NCBI RefSeq assembly: GCF_005239225.2
Contig: NC_133300.1
Coordinates: forward strand, 3,625,875 to 3,689,874
Source: Populus alba
Taxonomy: Eukaryota > Streptophyta > Magnoliopsida > Malpighiales > Salicaceae
Direction: 5' to 3'
Length of the DNA stretch: 64,000 bases
Shown: piece by piece, positions 48,988-61,060 of the stretch
How positions within the stretch are numbered: the first letter of the stretch is position 1
Layout: each line of letters begins with the position of its first letter
The notes under the pieces: model-generated
Database searches by the model: none
What the model was told of the DNA's origin: nothing
What the model saw: only the letters and a program-made list of their open reading frames with translations
Program-made: the position numbers and the translations under genes

Positions 48988-50435
48988 ACTAATAATAAAA
49001 AGAAGAGGATGAAGAAATTAATGAGAACTTTTAGATGGAAGATTAAAGTAAGGATTAAATAATGATAAAAACAAATGTCAAGGTTAGAGGATCCACTAAT
49101 AGTATTTCAAACAAGTATAATATAAACTCTTATTATTGAATTGAAAACCACACACAAAGGAGGTTCCAATCGGATGATTTCTCATTAATAGCTCATTATA
49201 AATTATTAACATGATCATATTAATTATCTTATTTACATAACACCAAACTTTTAAATATTGTCAGGAATTCATGATGTTAACTGATGTTAACAACAAATCA
49301 AGTTTCTTTCATAGCCCAGGTGTAGGTAATACCATACGGTTGGGCTATGAGAGTGCCAAGCATTTGTTGTACCAAGTGTTATACAAAACAAATCTAGATT
49401 AACCATTTAACAAGCAAGGTATTAAGAATTAGTAAGATAAAAAGATAAGACATGTTAATATTAAACATTAAGGTCCATGTTGAGTTTATACCATACTTAT
49501 TCTTACACCATTAATGTAACCTTTTCACCTTGACATAATGAACTTAGCTAAACATAATGAAGAAGAGAAACATAAATAAACAAAACAAGAACATAAAGAA
49601 AATACAAGTTAACTAAGTAAAGGAAAGGAAATAAAAAGCATAAACAAGATATTAATGAAAGCAAAACTTAAGAATTACAAAAAAATAAAAAGAGAGAAAT
49701 AAAGAGCATGAACTTGATCTGAACAATCAAGCTACTAAATACATGGCAAATGCCTCCTTTTATAGGCTAAAATTCAGAATTATTGATTTGATGACTAATT
49801 GTTGAGTGGGTGGCCAACTCTTGACTTTGTGAAAATCCTTATATTCTTGTCTGAATAAAACGAAAATGCTAGCATCAGAAATGGGCCCACTTGAAAACAT
49901 GAAAGTTGTAGGAAATTGAACCCTCTTTCCAGGAAAACAAATGGAGGTGATTTGGACTTTTAGAACTCCAGATATGGGCCAAACACTAAACAGTGTTCGG
50001 GTTGCAGGACAGATTCGGACTTCTCCGTTGTTGCTATAATTTGGACTTGAAAACGGCCTTCTTAGATCTTGATGAAAACATGAAAGTTGTAGGCCTATGT
50101 CTTACTGAATCCGTGTAAAATTATTAGGTCATTTGGACATCTAGAACTCAAGATATGACCCAATTACCAAACAGTGTTCCAGTTTGGACTGACATCTCTT
50201 TTCTAAGTTTCACCCTCTCTTTATCTTCGCAAATTTCAGTAGTTGAATTCATCAATCAATCCTTTGATTTATGTGATAGGCCTGCATTTAAGATGAACAT
50301 TTAACATATATTAGGGCATTTTATAGTATTAGACTTGTTATTATAAAACATGCTTTAGTTAAGGAGTTATTGATACTTTAAGTGCAAAATGATGATATAA
50401 AACCTTGATAAATATGCACTTTTAAGTACTAATCA
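48507..50435 (-). repeat. 5' LTR of the Athila-like element
   Basis: Partner of 41885-43742 with scattered substitutions. Most of the 71-bp length difference lies in the trinucleotide arrays (48624-48736 and 48859-48985). Confidence 0.92.
48624..48736. repeat. Expanded (AAC)n/(AAT)n array in the LTR
   Basis: About 113 bases of AAC and AAT triplets, against about 63 in the other LTR. A perfect AAC run of more than 15 units occupies 48673-48730. Confidence 0.95.
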
Positions 50436-52863
50436 GCTCGCGTCACCAGGAACAAAATCGTGAGGGCAAAAGGCCCAAAGCAAATAATATACAGCAGGTT
50501 GGGCGAGGCTGTTACAAACCAAGTTGTACATAGTTTTGATCGGGATTGCTGCAAAGATAGAGTTTCAGATCAACTAAGCTAAAAGTTTTGAGAAGATCAG
50601 TTTTAGAAGAACATTTTGTTTATCTTTACAAACTTACTCTACAAAGCAGTTGTTGTTACTCAATTTTGGACCCCACGTGCTGGAGACGGTGTATACCTCT
50701 TTTGAAGAGAATGTAGGAGTTTAACTTATATTCGCCAGAAGATTGACAAAAGCACAGAAAGAAATATTGTTGTTTTGTTTTCAAAACCTTGTTTGAGCTG
50801 TTTTTGCTCTTTTTAGCCTTCCCCTTTACTACCACAATCATCAGGTTTTCTTAGGTTGATCAAGAGTCGTCATAATGCTAAATTCGTTCCTTTTTATCTG
50901 GTCTTTAAGGTTGAATAAATCCCTCAGAATTTGCACTAAAAAAAAAATGGTTCTGCTGCTGTCGCAATTTTTTTTTGTTGTTGTTCCAATTTAGGCTCTG
51001 ATTCTGACTCAGTTTCGTACCTTATCTAACCATCCTAAGTATATTCTGTCACTTATTACATGTTAAAAAATTGGCGTACACCTTTATTAAGTCCTAGGGA
51101 TCATTGTTCTTAGAGCAGATTTTTAGTCAGATTTGGATGCTCAGCATTGTCAGATCAAGAACCTTTTTTACCAACTAGATTACTGGCAAATTCTATTTTA
51201 TAAAATGATTTTATTTCACTTCGACTCCCTCATCAAAGTTGTAGTCCTAGACGCATAGATGAATTTGGGCTTTTGGATCGCTTGATTTCGATACCAGAAG
51301 CTTAAGGTATTCCCATTTGAATATCTAACGTGAAGGCAGAGAATTCTGCTGCGAGAAGGATATTGACTTGAGTCTGCACTAGAAAAACTCTATTTTTGGC
51401 CTAGTTTTTGTGATTTTTGTTCTCAGTTTATACTCTCAGTCATATCAGGATTCTCGACATTCGTTAGTTTTTGAGTTAGACCTGGAGATCCCTTTTGACC
51501 AACCAAATTACTGCTAGATTTTGTTCTGTAAAAAGATTTTATCTCACTTCAACTCCTCATCAAAGTTTTATTCCTAGACGCGTAGATGAGTTTGGGCTTT
51601 TGAATCACTTGATTTCAATATCAGAAGCTCAAGATATTCCCATTTGAATATCCAAGATGAGGGCAAAAAATTTCTGTCGTGGGAAGGATATAGCCCAAGT
51701 TCGCGGGACTGATTCGAAGGATTTTTTTTGGACCAAGGATTGAATCGAAAAGTGTTAAAATGAGGGATTGAATTGAAGAAGGATATTGAAAGCTGGAGAG
51801 GGGGGTTAGATCATCATAAATGACGGGATTTCTACCATACCAAATGAGGAAAATCATGTTTTTGTGCAACTATAATTCATAGGAGACAACAGCCTTTGAC
51901 AGCTGCAAAATGCCATAAAGAGAATAACCTCACCATCATCTAATGGCTGGGATTTTATCCCTAACATAGATGGCTAGGATGATGTGTTAATGCTGGAAAG
52001 AAATCACTAGAATCAACACATAATCAATGAGAATATTGTAGTTTTCTCATTTGTATTATTTGACTGCAAATCAGCTGGAATTTGCATCCTAGATTAATGC
52101 ATTGAATCTTTCCTAATAAGAGCTGTGTATAGACTATATATACTATACCTTTGCTGACCTAAAGAAAGGAGGAAGACAACAGCAAAAAAAGAGCACAAAA
52201 AGAAGAGAAAACGAAGAGAAAAGAGCAGAAAGAAACAGCCAAAGACAGAAGAAAAAACGCAAGAGAGGCAGGGAGTAAAAAACATAGAGAACAGAAGGAG
52301 TTTCTGTTTGTTACCGTGAAAAGAAAAAAGGAAAAAAGAGGCAGAAAAGAGAGGAGAGAATAGAGAAAAACGAGAAAAGAAAGACAAGAAGAAACGAGAG
52401 AGAGGCAAGGCAGAGAAAGCCATAAGAAGGATACTGTCGAAAGTAAGGAAAAACACAGAGGCAAGGGCGACAACTCCACCAGCACAACACGCCTTCATCG
52501 TCATCATCTTCGTCATCTCAAGAGAAAGCATTAGCAGAAGGAGAGAAAACGAACAGAGACCAAAACCGGCGTGGCCTATCTGTTTCGCTGTCCCGAGAAG
52601 TAGCAACCATTGGCTGAGCGCAGAAGCTTCAGCAACTGTCATCTTCGTCCGTCTTAGCACCAACTTTCAAGAAAAGGAAAGCAGAACAGAGAAGAAGGGA
52701 AAGAGAAGAGAAGAAAACATGGAGAAGAAAGGAGAAAGAGGCAAGCAACACAGGAGAACGCCAGACGAATGCAGGCAACGGAGGACTGAAAAAAGGGCAT
52801 CACCAGCAGACCAGGTAAGCTGTCTTTTATTCCCAGCTTTTGCATGCATTCCGAGTTGCATTT

Positions 52864-52903
52864 GTTACTGTTCAAGTGAAATTTAATTCACTTGAACAGT
52901 AAC
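52864..52903. repeat. Perfect inverted repeat: 17-bp arms, 6-nt loop
   Basis: GTTACTGTTCAAGTGAA, loop ATTTAA, then the exact reverse complement. It lies about 45 bases after a donor-like CAGGTAAGC (52813 on) at the end of the purine-rich leader of the LTR. Confidence 0.95.
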
Positions 52904-53390
52904 CGGGCAAGGTAGTGTATTTATTTTTTTTTGTGTTTTTTTTTTGTATTGTAAAAATAGAAATCTATGAAAAAGAGAGCACGTTTTGATACCATGTTTT
53001 TGAGACTGTTTCAAAAGAAAAGGAGATTTATGATTTTCTGTCTTATTTATTTTAAGGTCTGGTTTTTCTTTTGTATTGTAAAAAATAAAAATCTCGTATT
53101 TAAAATACTCGGTTTCGACGCAATGTGACAAATATACAGATAGAGGAAATTTTGTTTACTTGTGTGTTGCATACGGCCAATACCCTAACATGTTTTGAAC
53201 GCTCTTTTATATATATATATATACAAAAAGTATTAGAAGTTTTGAAAATGTGTTTTCGCATGGATTTCTTAAACAAAAAAAATTTGTTTTCTTGCATTTC
53301 TGGATTTTACAACATGTTTGTAAAACTCCAAAGGGTATTGGCCAATATTCCAAAAAATATAAAAATCTTATTTTGGGGGGAATTCATCTA

Positions 53391-53830
53391 TTATTCACCG
53401 CTAATGTTTGGATAAAGAAATCCTTAAAGGACGAATATCCAAAATATTATTGGGAATAATTTGTTATTATTCACTGTTAATATTTGGATAAAGAAACCCG
53501 GAGTGGTAAATATCCAAAATAATTTTCTAGGAATAATAAATCTGTGAATATCCAAAATATTATTAGGAATAATAAATCTGCACAATCCTTGAAAAAAATC
53601 CTTGATTATAATCGAGGACATTTCAAAATTTCAAATTTTGACTCCACGGTTTACGAGCCGTGAAAGTATGAAATACTAAGGGAAAAGGAGGCTTTTAAAG
53701 CACTCTGAATTTTCTTAGATTTCTAAATCTTTGTCCTTCCTTCTTGCAATTTACGAGTCGCAAACTCTTGAAATACTAAGGAAAAAATGAGCTTTCAAAG
53801 CACATGGAATCTCCTTGGATTTCTATCCAA
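53391..53830. repeat. Two short tandem repeats inside the long LTR
   Basis: First: TTATTCACYGYTAATRTTTGGATAAAGAAA at 53391 and 53467 (period 76), each followed by GAATATCCAAAATATTATT-like text that recurs again to about 53575. Second: TTTACGAGYCG...TGAAATACTAAGG at about 53650 and 53750 (period about 100). Confidence 0.7.
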
Positions 53831-54144
53831 ATAAATTTTATTTGAATCAAACCTAGGAAAATTGATAGGATTAGAAAACACCAACACCATAGCAATTATA
53901 GAGCAAACCAAACACTAAGCAGCTTACCTTAGGTAGGGCGTACTAGGGGTGCTAATACCTTCCCTTTACGCTACCAGTCCCTTGCCTTAGAATCTCTGAA
54001 AGACCAGTTAGGGTTTCTAGTGACCAAAATACTAGGTGGCGACTCTAAAGAGCCAAATCAGCAAAACAAACAAAAAATCACCATTGGATGCTGCGCGGAT
54101 TTTGACGTGCGACAGCACTTAACAAGTCTTTGCTCCGTAAGTAT

Positions 54145-56198
54145 TGATGTACATAACATCGCGGTGACCTTAAAAATAAATCAATAAAAAGAACAAATTT
54201 CTGGCATCTTGTTCTTAAAATGAGAAAGGTTTGGTTTAAGGAGTTGTCATCTAGTATTATGGTCACTAGAAACCCTAACTGGTCTACAGAGATTCTATGA
54301 TACGAGACTGATTACGTAAAATGGAAGATATTATCAGCCCTTAAAAGTCCTGCTTGAGGCAAGCTACATTGCTGATTTTGTCTTAAATTGCTAAAAGTTT
54401 ATTGGTTTATGCTATTATGGTTTAGTTGTAATATTCCTGACTTTAGCGTCAGTGAATATTCAACTACAGATACTTCCAACTTTGATATCGGTAAATATTA
54501 CATAGCAAAAAAAATAAAAAATGATTGATATTCCTGACTCTAGCATTAGTGAATAAACCAATAAGATGATTTTAAATCTATGTATGAATATTTTTATTTT
54601 TTAAAAAAAAAAATATCATACACTAGATTTGTATTTCACAGTAAAAATCCAAATATTAATTACATAGTGAAATACTAAAAAAAAAATGCACAGCCCATTT
54701 GAAAGGATCTACGAATAAATTCAAAAGGATCCACAAATATTTTTGAAATTTTTTGATAAAAATAGTGGTTCATTTAGCCAAATATCCAAAACAAAAGGGA
54801 ATAAAATAAAAGGGATTGGGCCGGCTGGGCCCCAACTTTTTCTCTGCTTTTTTTTAGGCTGAGTTCAGGGCAACCCGTGTAGGTTGGGCTACACCCAGCG
54901 GCCACTCATGCATGCTCTGCACAGTGACAGGGTAATTATTTTGCCTTTGAATTTGCAAAGCGGGGAAATGAAAGAAGAACGTACCTGGAGCTGCTGCCTG
55001 AAGACGAAGATAACGGTAAGGGGGGGCTGGTTAACCAATGTTCCCCTCTGCTTCTGTTTTTCCTTCCCTTCTTCTTTGATTTCTGGTATCTTTTTTTGCT
55101 TTATTTTGTTCTTTCTCTGTTTGTGTTCTCTGGTCTTTGATTCTGTCTCTGTTTCCTTCCCATGTCCTCTTTGCGTTTACTCCCCTGTTCTCCTTCGTGT
55201 CCGTCTGTTCAGGGGGGTGGTGCAACTGGAGACGAGGCTGGTGCTCGTGCGTTGGCTGGCCAATGCTTCTATATGTTTCTGTCTCATTTGCTTCTCCAAA
55301 CTTCCCCTGGTTATATCTATGTTCTCCCCTGGGTTCCTCCTCCGTTTTTTTCTCTGGTTTGTGTTTTTAGCCCCCTCTCTTTCGGTCTCTCTCAGTTTAG
55401 TTCCTCTTAGTCTCTCTTTGTTCTATCTCCCCTGTGCCTGTATACGTCGTGTGTGGTCTCCTGGAATGCTCTGTTGCTCTTAAAGATGGAGCTCTGGAGT
55501 TGCTGTAGGAATACAACGGTCTGGACTCACCTTCTATTTCTCTCCATTTTTTTTTCCTCCCTTCTATTCATGGCCTTTCTCTGGCTTTTTATAAGGCCAG
55601 AGAATACCATGCGGTGGTAACGACCGGCTTGGTAACGGCATGCAGGAGGGGTAGTAGCGGGGAGACATGCCCCATAATTGAAACAATTTAGTGCCTTGAG
55701 TCTTGACTGCTGAAACAGTCTATGAAGGAGGCAATGAATAATTTTTATAAAACGGCTCCGTTTTCCCAATTCAAATGGCTATTTTCAATTTGGTCATTGG
55801 GGTTTTGCAATTTTATAATCAAGCTCCTGGATGAATTGAAATTGGACCCCTGGATTTTAGCACCACTTACAGCACAATCCTTGTTTTTCTGAATTATTCA
55901 ATTCAGTCTTTAATTCTCTAAACTTTGATATTTCTTCAATTAAGCCCCTGATTTCATTAATTAAACTAATTTTAAGTTTAATCAAGTCCCAAAATTTATC
56001 AATTCTATAATTAAGCTCTTGATCTGGTTAGTTAAACTAATCCAAAGTTTAATTAAGTCCCCAATCTTTCAATTTATATTGCCTTAACCCAAATTTCAAT
56101 TTATTCTTCATTCATTTCATTTTTTTTTTTTTTTCATCATTTTTCATCATTATTTTTATAAAGTAAGAATAAAAAGGGTCAAAATTTAGGCTATGACA
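54145..56198 (-). mobile_element. Solo LTR (2054 bp) with 5-bp TSD AGTAT
   Basis: Starts TGATGTACATAACATCGCGG, ends GGCTATGACA, and is flanked by AGTAT at 54140-54144 and 56199-56203. Same internal order as the 20886 LTR: CTAGTATTATGGTCACTAGAAACCC, 'gactttagcgtcagtgaatatt' repeats, GGGCTGGGCC patch, CT-rich tract, TATA palindrome (55579-55602), phrases of 'ttaattaagtcc' type, and the terminal TATGACA. No coding interior. Confidence 0.88.
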
Positions 56199-56203
56199 AG
56201 TAT

Positions 56204-57430
56204 TGTAAAGATATGGCATTTGTTACGCATTTTTTGGTTTCCATAAAAAAATAGAAAAAAATACAAAAAGATAAAAAAAATTATCTGAAGAAATCCAAAA
56301 ACAAATTTAGGAGTGAAAAAAAGACACAAGGGCGCCTAGAAAGTGACCAAAGATTGGTTGAGGAAGTTTAAAAATACAAGATTAAAATTTGACAGTATAT
56401 TTTTTACTGAAGCCTTGTTGACAAAGAAAATTCAATTTAAGGAAGAAAAATATAAAATCAGATGTTTATGAACTCAATTAGATTTTGTTGAAAGATTAAT
56501 TGAGTTTATGAAGGTTTTGATTGCAAGATAAATTGTTTTTTAAGTCAATTTAGGCTTTATTTGGAAGAAATTAAAGTTTGGGGATCGAATTATAATTTTC
56601 AAGAGTTAATTTGGTCAAATCATGAGTTTAATTGCATAAATATTAAAGTTTTAAGGCCAATTAAAGACTTGATTAAGGAAATCCAAAATCAATGACCACA
56701 TTGAAAAATGTGCGTAAATATAGGGGTTGGAATTGACTAAATCAAGGACTACATTAAAGAAAATTAAAGTTTAATGATCAATTGAAAATCAAAATGCACA
56801 AATTCAGAACTAAGGATCAAAGTGGAAAAGACGGCCAACTTGAGGGCTGATATTTGAACTTGACAAAGATGCAATTGAATTGATTTTTTAGAATCAATTG
56901 AGGACTTGATCAAACAAATAAAAAATTAAGGACTGATTTGAAAATAGATTTTTTTGGCACTATTGCTCTTTAAATGAAACACCAGGTTTTGTATAAATAG
57001 ATACTATTTAATGCACTGTTCATACAAAAAAAAAAAAAAACCCAAAACAATACTGTTTTAAAGAACACTATGTATTTCTTTTTCCTCTATACACGCAACG
57101 ATAGGGAAAAAAAAGGTTTTTCTTCCTTTTCTTTGCAACGTCTCTTTCTCTCTCTCTCTCTTCCCCTCTCACTTGCCCAAAAACTCTGACATAACCCACA
57201 CCCACTTATGGCCTACCACCATAATAAAAGGGACAGGGAAGACGAGCCCAATGAAGGGCTGCATAAAGGCTAACCTTACCACCTTATCCTGTCCCCGTAA
57301 CTGTACAGGGATAGGGTAGCTCCCAGCCTCCCACTCTCTCTACCCCTGTAAATATCCCCTCACAGGTGGTGACACGGGAACGAAAAAAATAGAGAGGACA
57401 GACTGGAAAAAACGTTTTCCAATCTCCAGT
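56204..57430 (+). other. LTR-like segment with TATAAATAG motif
   Basis: A/G-rich text (AATTGAGGACTTGATCAA, GATCAAAGTGGAAAAGACGG) is the reverse complement style of the LTR spacers elsewhere in the window. It is followed by TGTATAAATAGATAC at about 56991 and a CT-rich leader near 57130. This suggests part of an LTR in plus orientation, but no termini were located. Confidence 0.35.
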
Positions 57431-57904
57431 CAAGTGGATCCCATTTTCTTTAAAGAGAAAAAACGTGATAGTCAAGTAGATGAAAGAAAGTCAGCAACTT
57501 AATATGAACATAGATGCATATTACATATTAAAATTGAAAACATCGTATAAATACAAAATTAACAATAGATTAAAGTTTATTATATTGTATCAATTACTTC
57601 GTCAAGTGCATGTATATTTATATATTGTCATTAATTACCAATAGGAAAAACATATTGCATCAATTTAAGAAAAAAAGTTACAAAAGTTTTTTTATAAACA
57701 AAATTGTTCATTTACTTGTAATTATATATATAAAAGCAGAAACTATTAAATATATTGAAATATTGGATTTGATAAAAATACCCATAAATTTTACAAACAA
57801 TTAAATATATTGAAAGGAATTTATTAGTAATTGTTAAAACATATTGTCTGATTTTAAAAACTTCTAGGTACCAAGTTTAAATAATCTTAACTTTGCATAA
57901 GGAA

Positions 57905-57952
<48 letters not shown>

Positions 57953-58020
57953 GTTAATACTAATATGTAAAAAAAAACTATCTTTATTAACAAAAACTAA
58001 AATATTAATACAATTTCTAA
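57431..58020. repeat. Fourth copy of the DUF247-upstream module
   Basis: TTTCTTTAAAGAG...GATAGTCAAGTAGATGAAAG...AGTCAGCAACTTAATATGAA matches 40600-41100 closely and 16365-16620 / 30535-30790 more loosely. Ends with a (TA)n run at 57908-57949 that is absent from the other copies. No DUF247 coding sequence follows. Confidence 0.6.
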
Positions 58021-58084
58021 AAAATAGGTTAAATTTGTTTCCCAATATATGTCTGTGCTGGCAAAGTACATCGAAGCACGTGGC

Positions 58085-58330
58085 ATTGACTATAACATTA
58101 AATGAATGAGACATAAAATGCATGTCGTCAATATATAATTAATGTGAGAGTGGCAGATCACAAAAGAAAACGCTATAAATGAGCTGGCGATGAACATATG
58201 GCATTTACTATAACATTAAATGAATGAGACATAAAATGCATGTAGCCAATATATATATATAAATGTGAGAGTGACAGATCGCAAAAGAAAACACTATAAA
58301 TGAGCTGGCGATGTACATAAATGCATATGA
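58085..58330. repeat. Two-unit ~119-bp tandem repeat
   Basis: ACTATAACATTAAATGAATG begins at 58089 and 58207; both units end in TATAAATGAGCTGGCGATG. The GAGCTGGCGATGAAC phrase also occurs at about 16326 and 30494 in the duplicated DUF247-upstream block. Confidence 0.8.
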
Positions 58331-59843
58331 CAATGACTATGATATTATTTGATATAAAATGAATGTGTCGAAAGAATATGATTCTTTCATCGGTTTAGAT
58401 TAAGAAGAGATTAGTATTCACTAGCTAGTTAACACTATACATAAATTTTGTGTATTAAAAATACGTTAAAAAGGTAAAATCTCTCTTATATGCTTTTTAG
58501 ATCTACAAATCCTCTAATTAACAGTTGTATCAATCAAGATTTTCATATAAGCTTGAAAGCTTTATCATGTGAGATTTCTATTTAACATAATTTGATTCGA
58601 CAAGAAATTTGACACAAAATTATCTCTAATTTGAAAAGAGACTAAAATATTAATACAATTTCGTAAATGCATGCATAAGACAATGATTATAAGTATAAAA
58701 ATATGAACATAAATGCACATGACAATAACTATTAAAACAAAAACTCAGATTTATCATTTCTTTTTTCATTTTGGTTCTTCAATTTTTTTTTGTTTGACCC
58801 TTTAATATTGTGTTGTTTTAGGATTGGTCTTTGTGATTTATTTTTATGCCTGTATATGGGGACCTTGAAGTGTCAGTGTAATCTTTTGTCACTCAATAGA
58901 TGTTTAGTTTGACAAAATTAAATTAAATTTCATTGATTTAAAAAACTTAGGGATTTTAGGATTGAAATCGAAGATTAAACAAATATTCATTCTCTTTTAT
59001 TTGATAATATCAGAGATTGATTTACATAGTCAATAGATAATTTTTCAATCACTTTTTTTTTTTTTAATTTGAAATTTTCATTGATTTTGTTTTTTGGATT
59101 TGAATTGATAATTTGTTTTGGTTGTCTAGATATGAGGTTTTTGCAATGTCAAGAAAAAATCACGACACTCAACTAATGCTCGGTTTAACAAAATAAAAAT
59201 AAAATAAAATTATTGGTGCAATTAAATGTTAAAGGAAAAAAATTGAATGTGAAAAACATATGGTGGGCTAGGGTATTCAAGTTGTGAAAATTGGTTGGTG
59301 TATGTGTCACACGAGCCAATATATAGAGGCTAGGCACAATGTTCTGACGGCATGGGCGGCTATGTAATTCCTCGAGCCTTTAATGCAATTTCAACCTTTG
59401 ATTTAAACATTTATGTGTAAAATGGAGTGAATTTTTATATATTTAAATAGAATTTACCCTATACATAGTCCTTTCAAATCAATACAAAAACACAAATTGT
59501 ACATTACAAATGCATCTCAAACATAACGGGGATTTTTCATTTAACACAAAGAATTTATCCAATTTTATAAAATTTCAGCACAGATTCCTTTATATGAGGC
59601 CTTATTTAAAATTTTATCACGTATTAATACCTATAAACATAACAACAACATCCCAAACCATATTTGGCTCACATAACCAATACTTAAGCATTACCACCCA
59701 AAAATTTTCATCAATTACTATCATTCACTACATTTATATATAAGCAAAGTTTATATTATTTTACAAAACATATACAAATATCTTTACATTATCAAATCTA
59801 ACATACTTTAATATACCATCCTTTTTTACTTTTTATTATGGAA
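58331..59843. other. AT-rich spacer
   Basis: No gene, terminal repeat or tandem array could be supported. Confidence 0.35.
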
Positions 59844-61060
59844 TGTGTTATATTATAAGAAATATTGTACTTTGTTTGTATAGATTTATCTTGTGTAGTA
59901 TGTTCCACAATATCATATATATATGTGGCCTTAGTCATATATATAGAGAGGGTGGCTACCACATTATGTAAGCCTCCTAATTTTCTCAAAACACTACTTC
60001 AATTTGGTATAAGAGCTTGTCTATCTTAACAGATTTATTTCTTCTTCCTCTGTAGTTGTTGGTTCCTCTGTTGCCTAACATAGTGTTGCTTCTTTCTTAT
60101 TCCTTTGTTGTCGATTCTATCAGATTTCCTCCATCCATAGATCCCTCCATCACCATCAATATTAACTCTTTTTCTCCTATTTCACCTTCCCTGGTAGCAC
60201 CGATGTCTGTGGTCTCCTCTATAGTACTGCAACCATGTTTGCATTTGTTGTGACAACAACTGTTAGTTCCTTGGCAACCATTATTCCCTTCTCCAACACA
60301 CAACAAGTAATTAATCTCAAGCTTACCAACATGAACTATCTATATTGGTTTATGTATATGAAATCGTATATGATTGGTCAAGGCATTTTCATATTTGTTG
60401 ATGGATCGTTTTCATGTCCTTCTCCCCACGTCTTGTCAAGTGATGCTTTTGCCGCCTTTATCACCTTCGGTTCTAGTATTAATCAAGTTTTTCTGATAAA
60501 AAAACAACAAGATCAACTCATTCTCAGTGCTCTCCTCTCCTTTCTATCCATGGATGCCTTCCATCTTGTGGCTAATTGTTCGACTAGTACTAGTGTTTGA
60601 AGCACACTAGAACACACCCTTTCTTTACCATCCAACTCTTGGATTATGCAATTACATGGCTCTCTTCAAGATCTTCGTCAAGGTGATGGTATTTTAACCA
60701 TTTATTTTTAGAAAGCTAAGGGATATTTGATGATTAGTAGCAGCTGACAGACCTATCTTTCTTACTAGTTTCAATTTATATGTTTTCTGAGGCCTTTGTA
60801 GTGAATTTTGTGAATTGGTTACAAGTCTTTCGACCAAGGCTAAGCCTTTTCCCTACTCTGAGTTGTATAGTCACTTGTTTACCCATGAGTTTTTATATAA
60901 AATCTCTCTTTAATCCATTTCTATTACTGCATTGTTGTTGCTTACCCCTACGCAACCTCCATCTACTTTTGCTGCTCAGCACGGTTTTTTTTTTTTGTTT
61001 TTAATGGCAGTGGTTCCTCTCATAATCAGGGTAGAGGAAGACATGGTGGCTAGAGGAATA
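59844..61060 (+). mobile_element. 5' part of a second Copia element, plus strand
   Basis: A short LTR (about 59844-60001) opens TGTGTTATATTATAAG, has a TATATATAGAGAGG core, and ends CTACTTCA. It is followed by ATTTGGTATAAGAGC, a one-base variant of the initiator-tRNA-Met primer site. A gag remnant follows. The element is cut near 61060 by an unrelated LTR fragment, and pol is absent. Confidence 0.65.
60235..61060 (+). pseudogene. Copia gag remnant
   Basis: The open part reads INLKLTNMNYLYWFMYMKSY and ...QDQLILSALLSFLSMDAFHL, the N-terminal gag signature of plant Copia elements. It stops at TGA near 60598. In other frames the expected continuation is visible: RTLEHTLSLPSNSW-like text, QLHGSLQDLRQG, and a basic tail SSHNQGRGRHGG near 61010-61050. 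Several stops and frameshifts make it non-functional. Confidence 0.75.

Larger units (their letters stand above)
41885..50435 (-). mobile_element. Non-autonomous Athila-like Gypsy retrotransposon carrying a LOG gene copy
   Basis: Two long similar LTRs (1858 and 1929 bp) flank a 4.76-kb interior. Ends are TGACACGACC and AAGTACTAATCA on the plus strand. The 5-bp TSD GCTCG is perfect (41880-41884, 50436-50440). Transcription is on the minus strand: a tRNA-Asp primer site follows the right LTR and the purine tract GGTTGGGGGGTG precedes the left one. The interior order is gag, a fused stub of RNase H/integrase zinc finger, foreign DNA with LOG, and a repeat-bearing 3' region. Protease, reverse transcriptase and the integrase core are missing, so movement would have required proteins from another element. 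Confidence 0.92.
41548..50516 (+). mobile_element. TRIM (miniature LTR element) split by a nested Gypsy element
   Basis: LTR 1 spans 41548-41720 (TGTAAGATCCCACATC ... GGGCTGTTACA). LTR 2 spans 41776-41884 and resumes at 50441-50516. Between the LTRs are a primer site matching initiator tRNA-Met (TGGTATCAGAGC, 41723-41734) and a purine tract (CGACGGGGGGTGGAT). Flanks are AACCA at 41543-41547 and 50517-50521, a perfect 5-bp TSD. Without the insert the element is 413 bp and non-coding. LTR 2 has a 12-bp segment that LTR 1 lacks. Confidence 0.9.
50651..54114 (+). mobile_element. Long (~3.46 kb) probable solo LTR, plus orientation
   Basis: Starts TGTTGTTACTCAATTTTGG and ends GGATTTTGACGTGCGACA. 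Flanks are GCAGT (50646-50650) and GCACT (54115-54119), a 5-bp repeat with one difference. Features in order: a two-unit repeat of about 350 bp (about 51105-51690), a TATA-like ACTATATATACTATACC (52132-52148), a purine-rich leader (52150-52800), a perfect hairpin (52864-52903), tandem repeats (53390-53830), and a 3' block TTTCTAGTGACCAAAATACTAGGTGGCGACTC. That block mirrors one found in reverse in the 20886 and 54145 LTRs. It looks like the Gypsy/Tat group. No internal genes are present. Confidence 0.55.

Noticed and set aside
52094..52875. Long minus-strand open frames rich in Leu, Ser and Phe
   Set aside because: They are antisense to the purine-rich leader of an LTR; composition alone keeps them open. 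The same holds for 21710-22392, 35933-36329 and 54884-55483.
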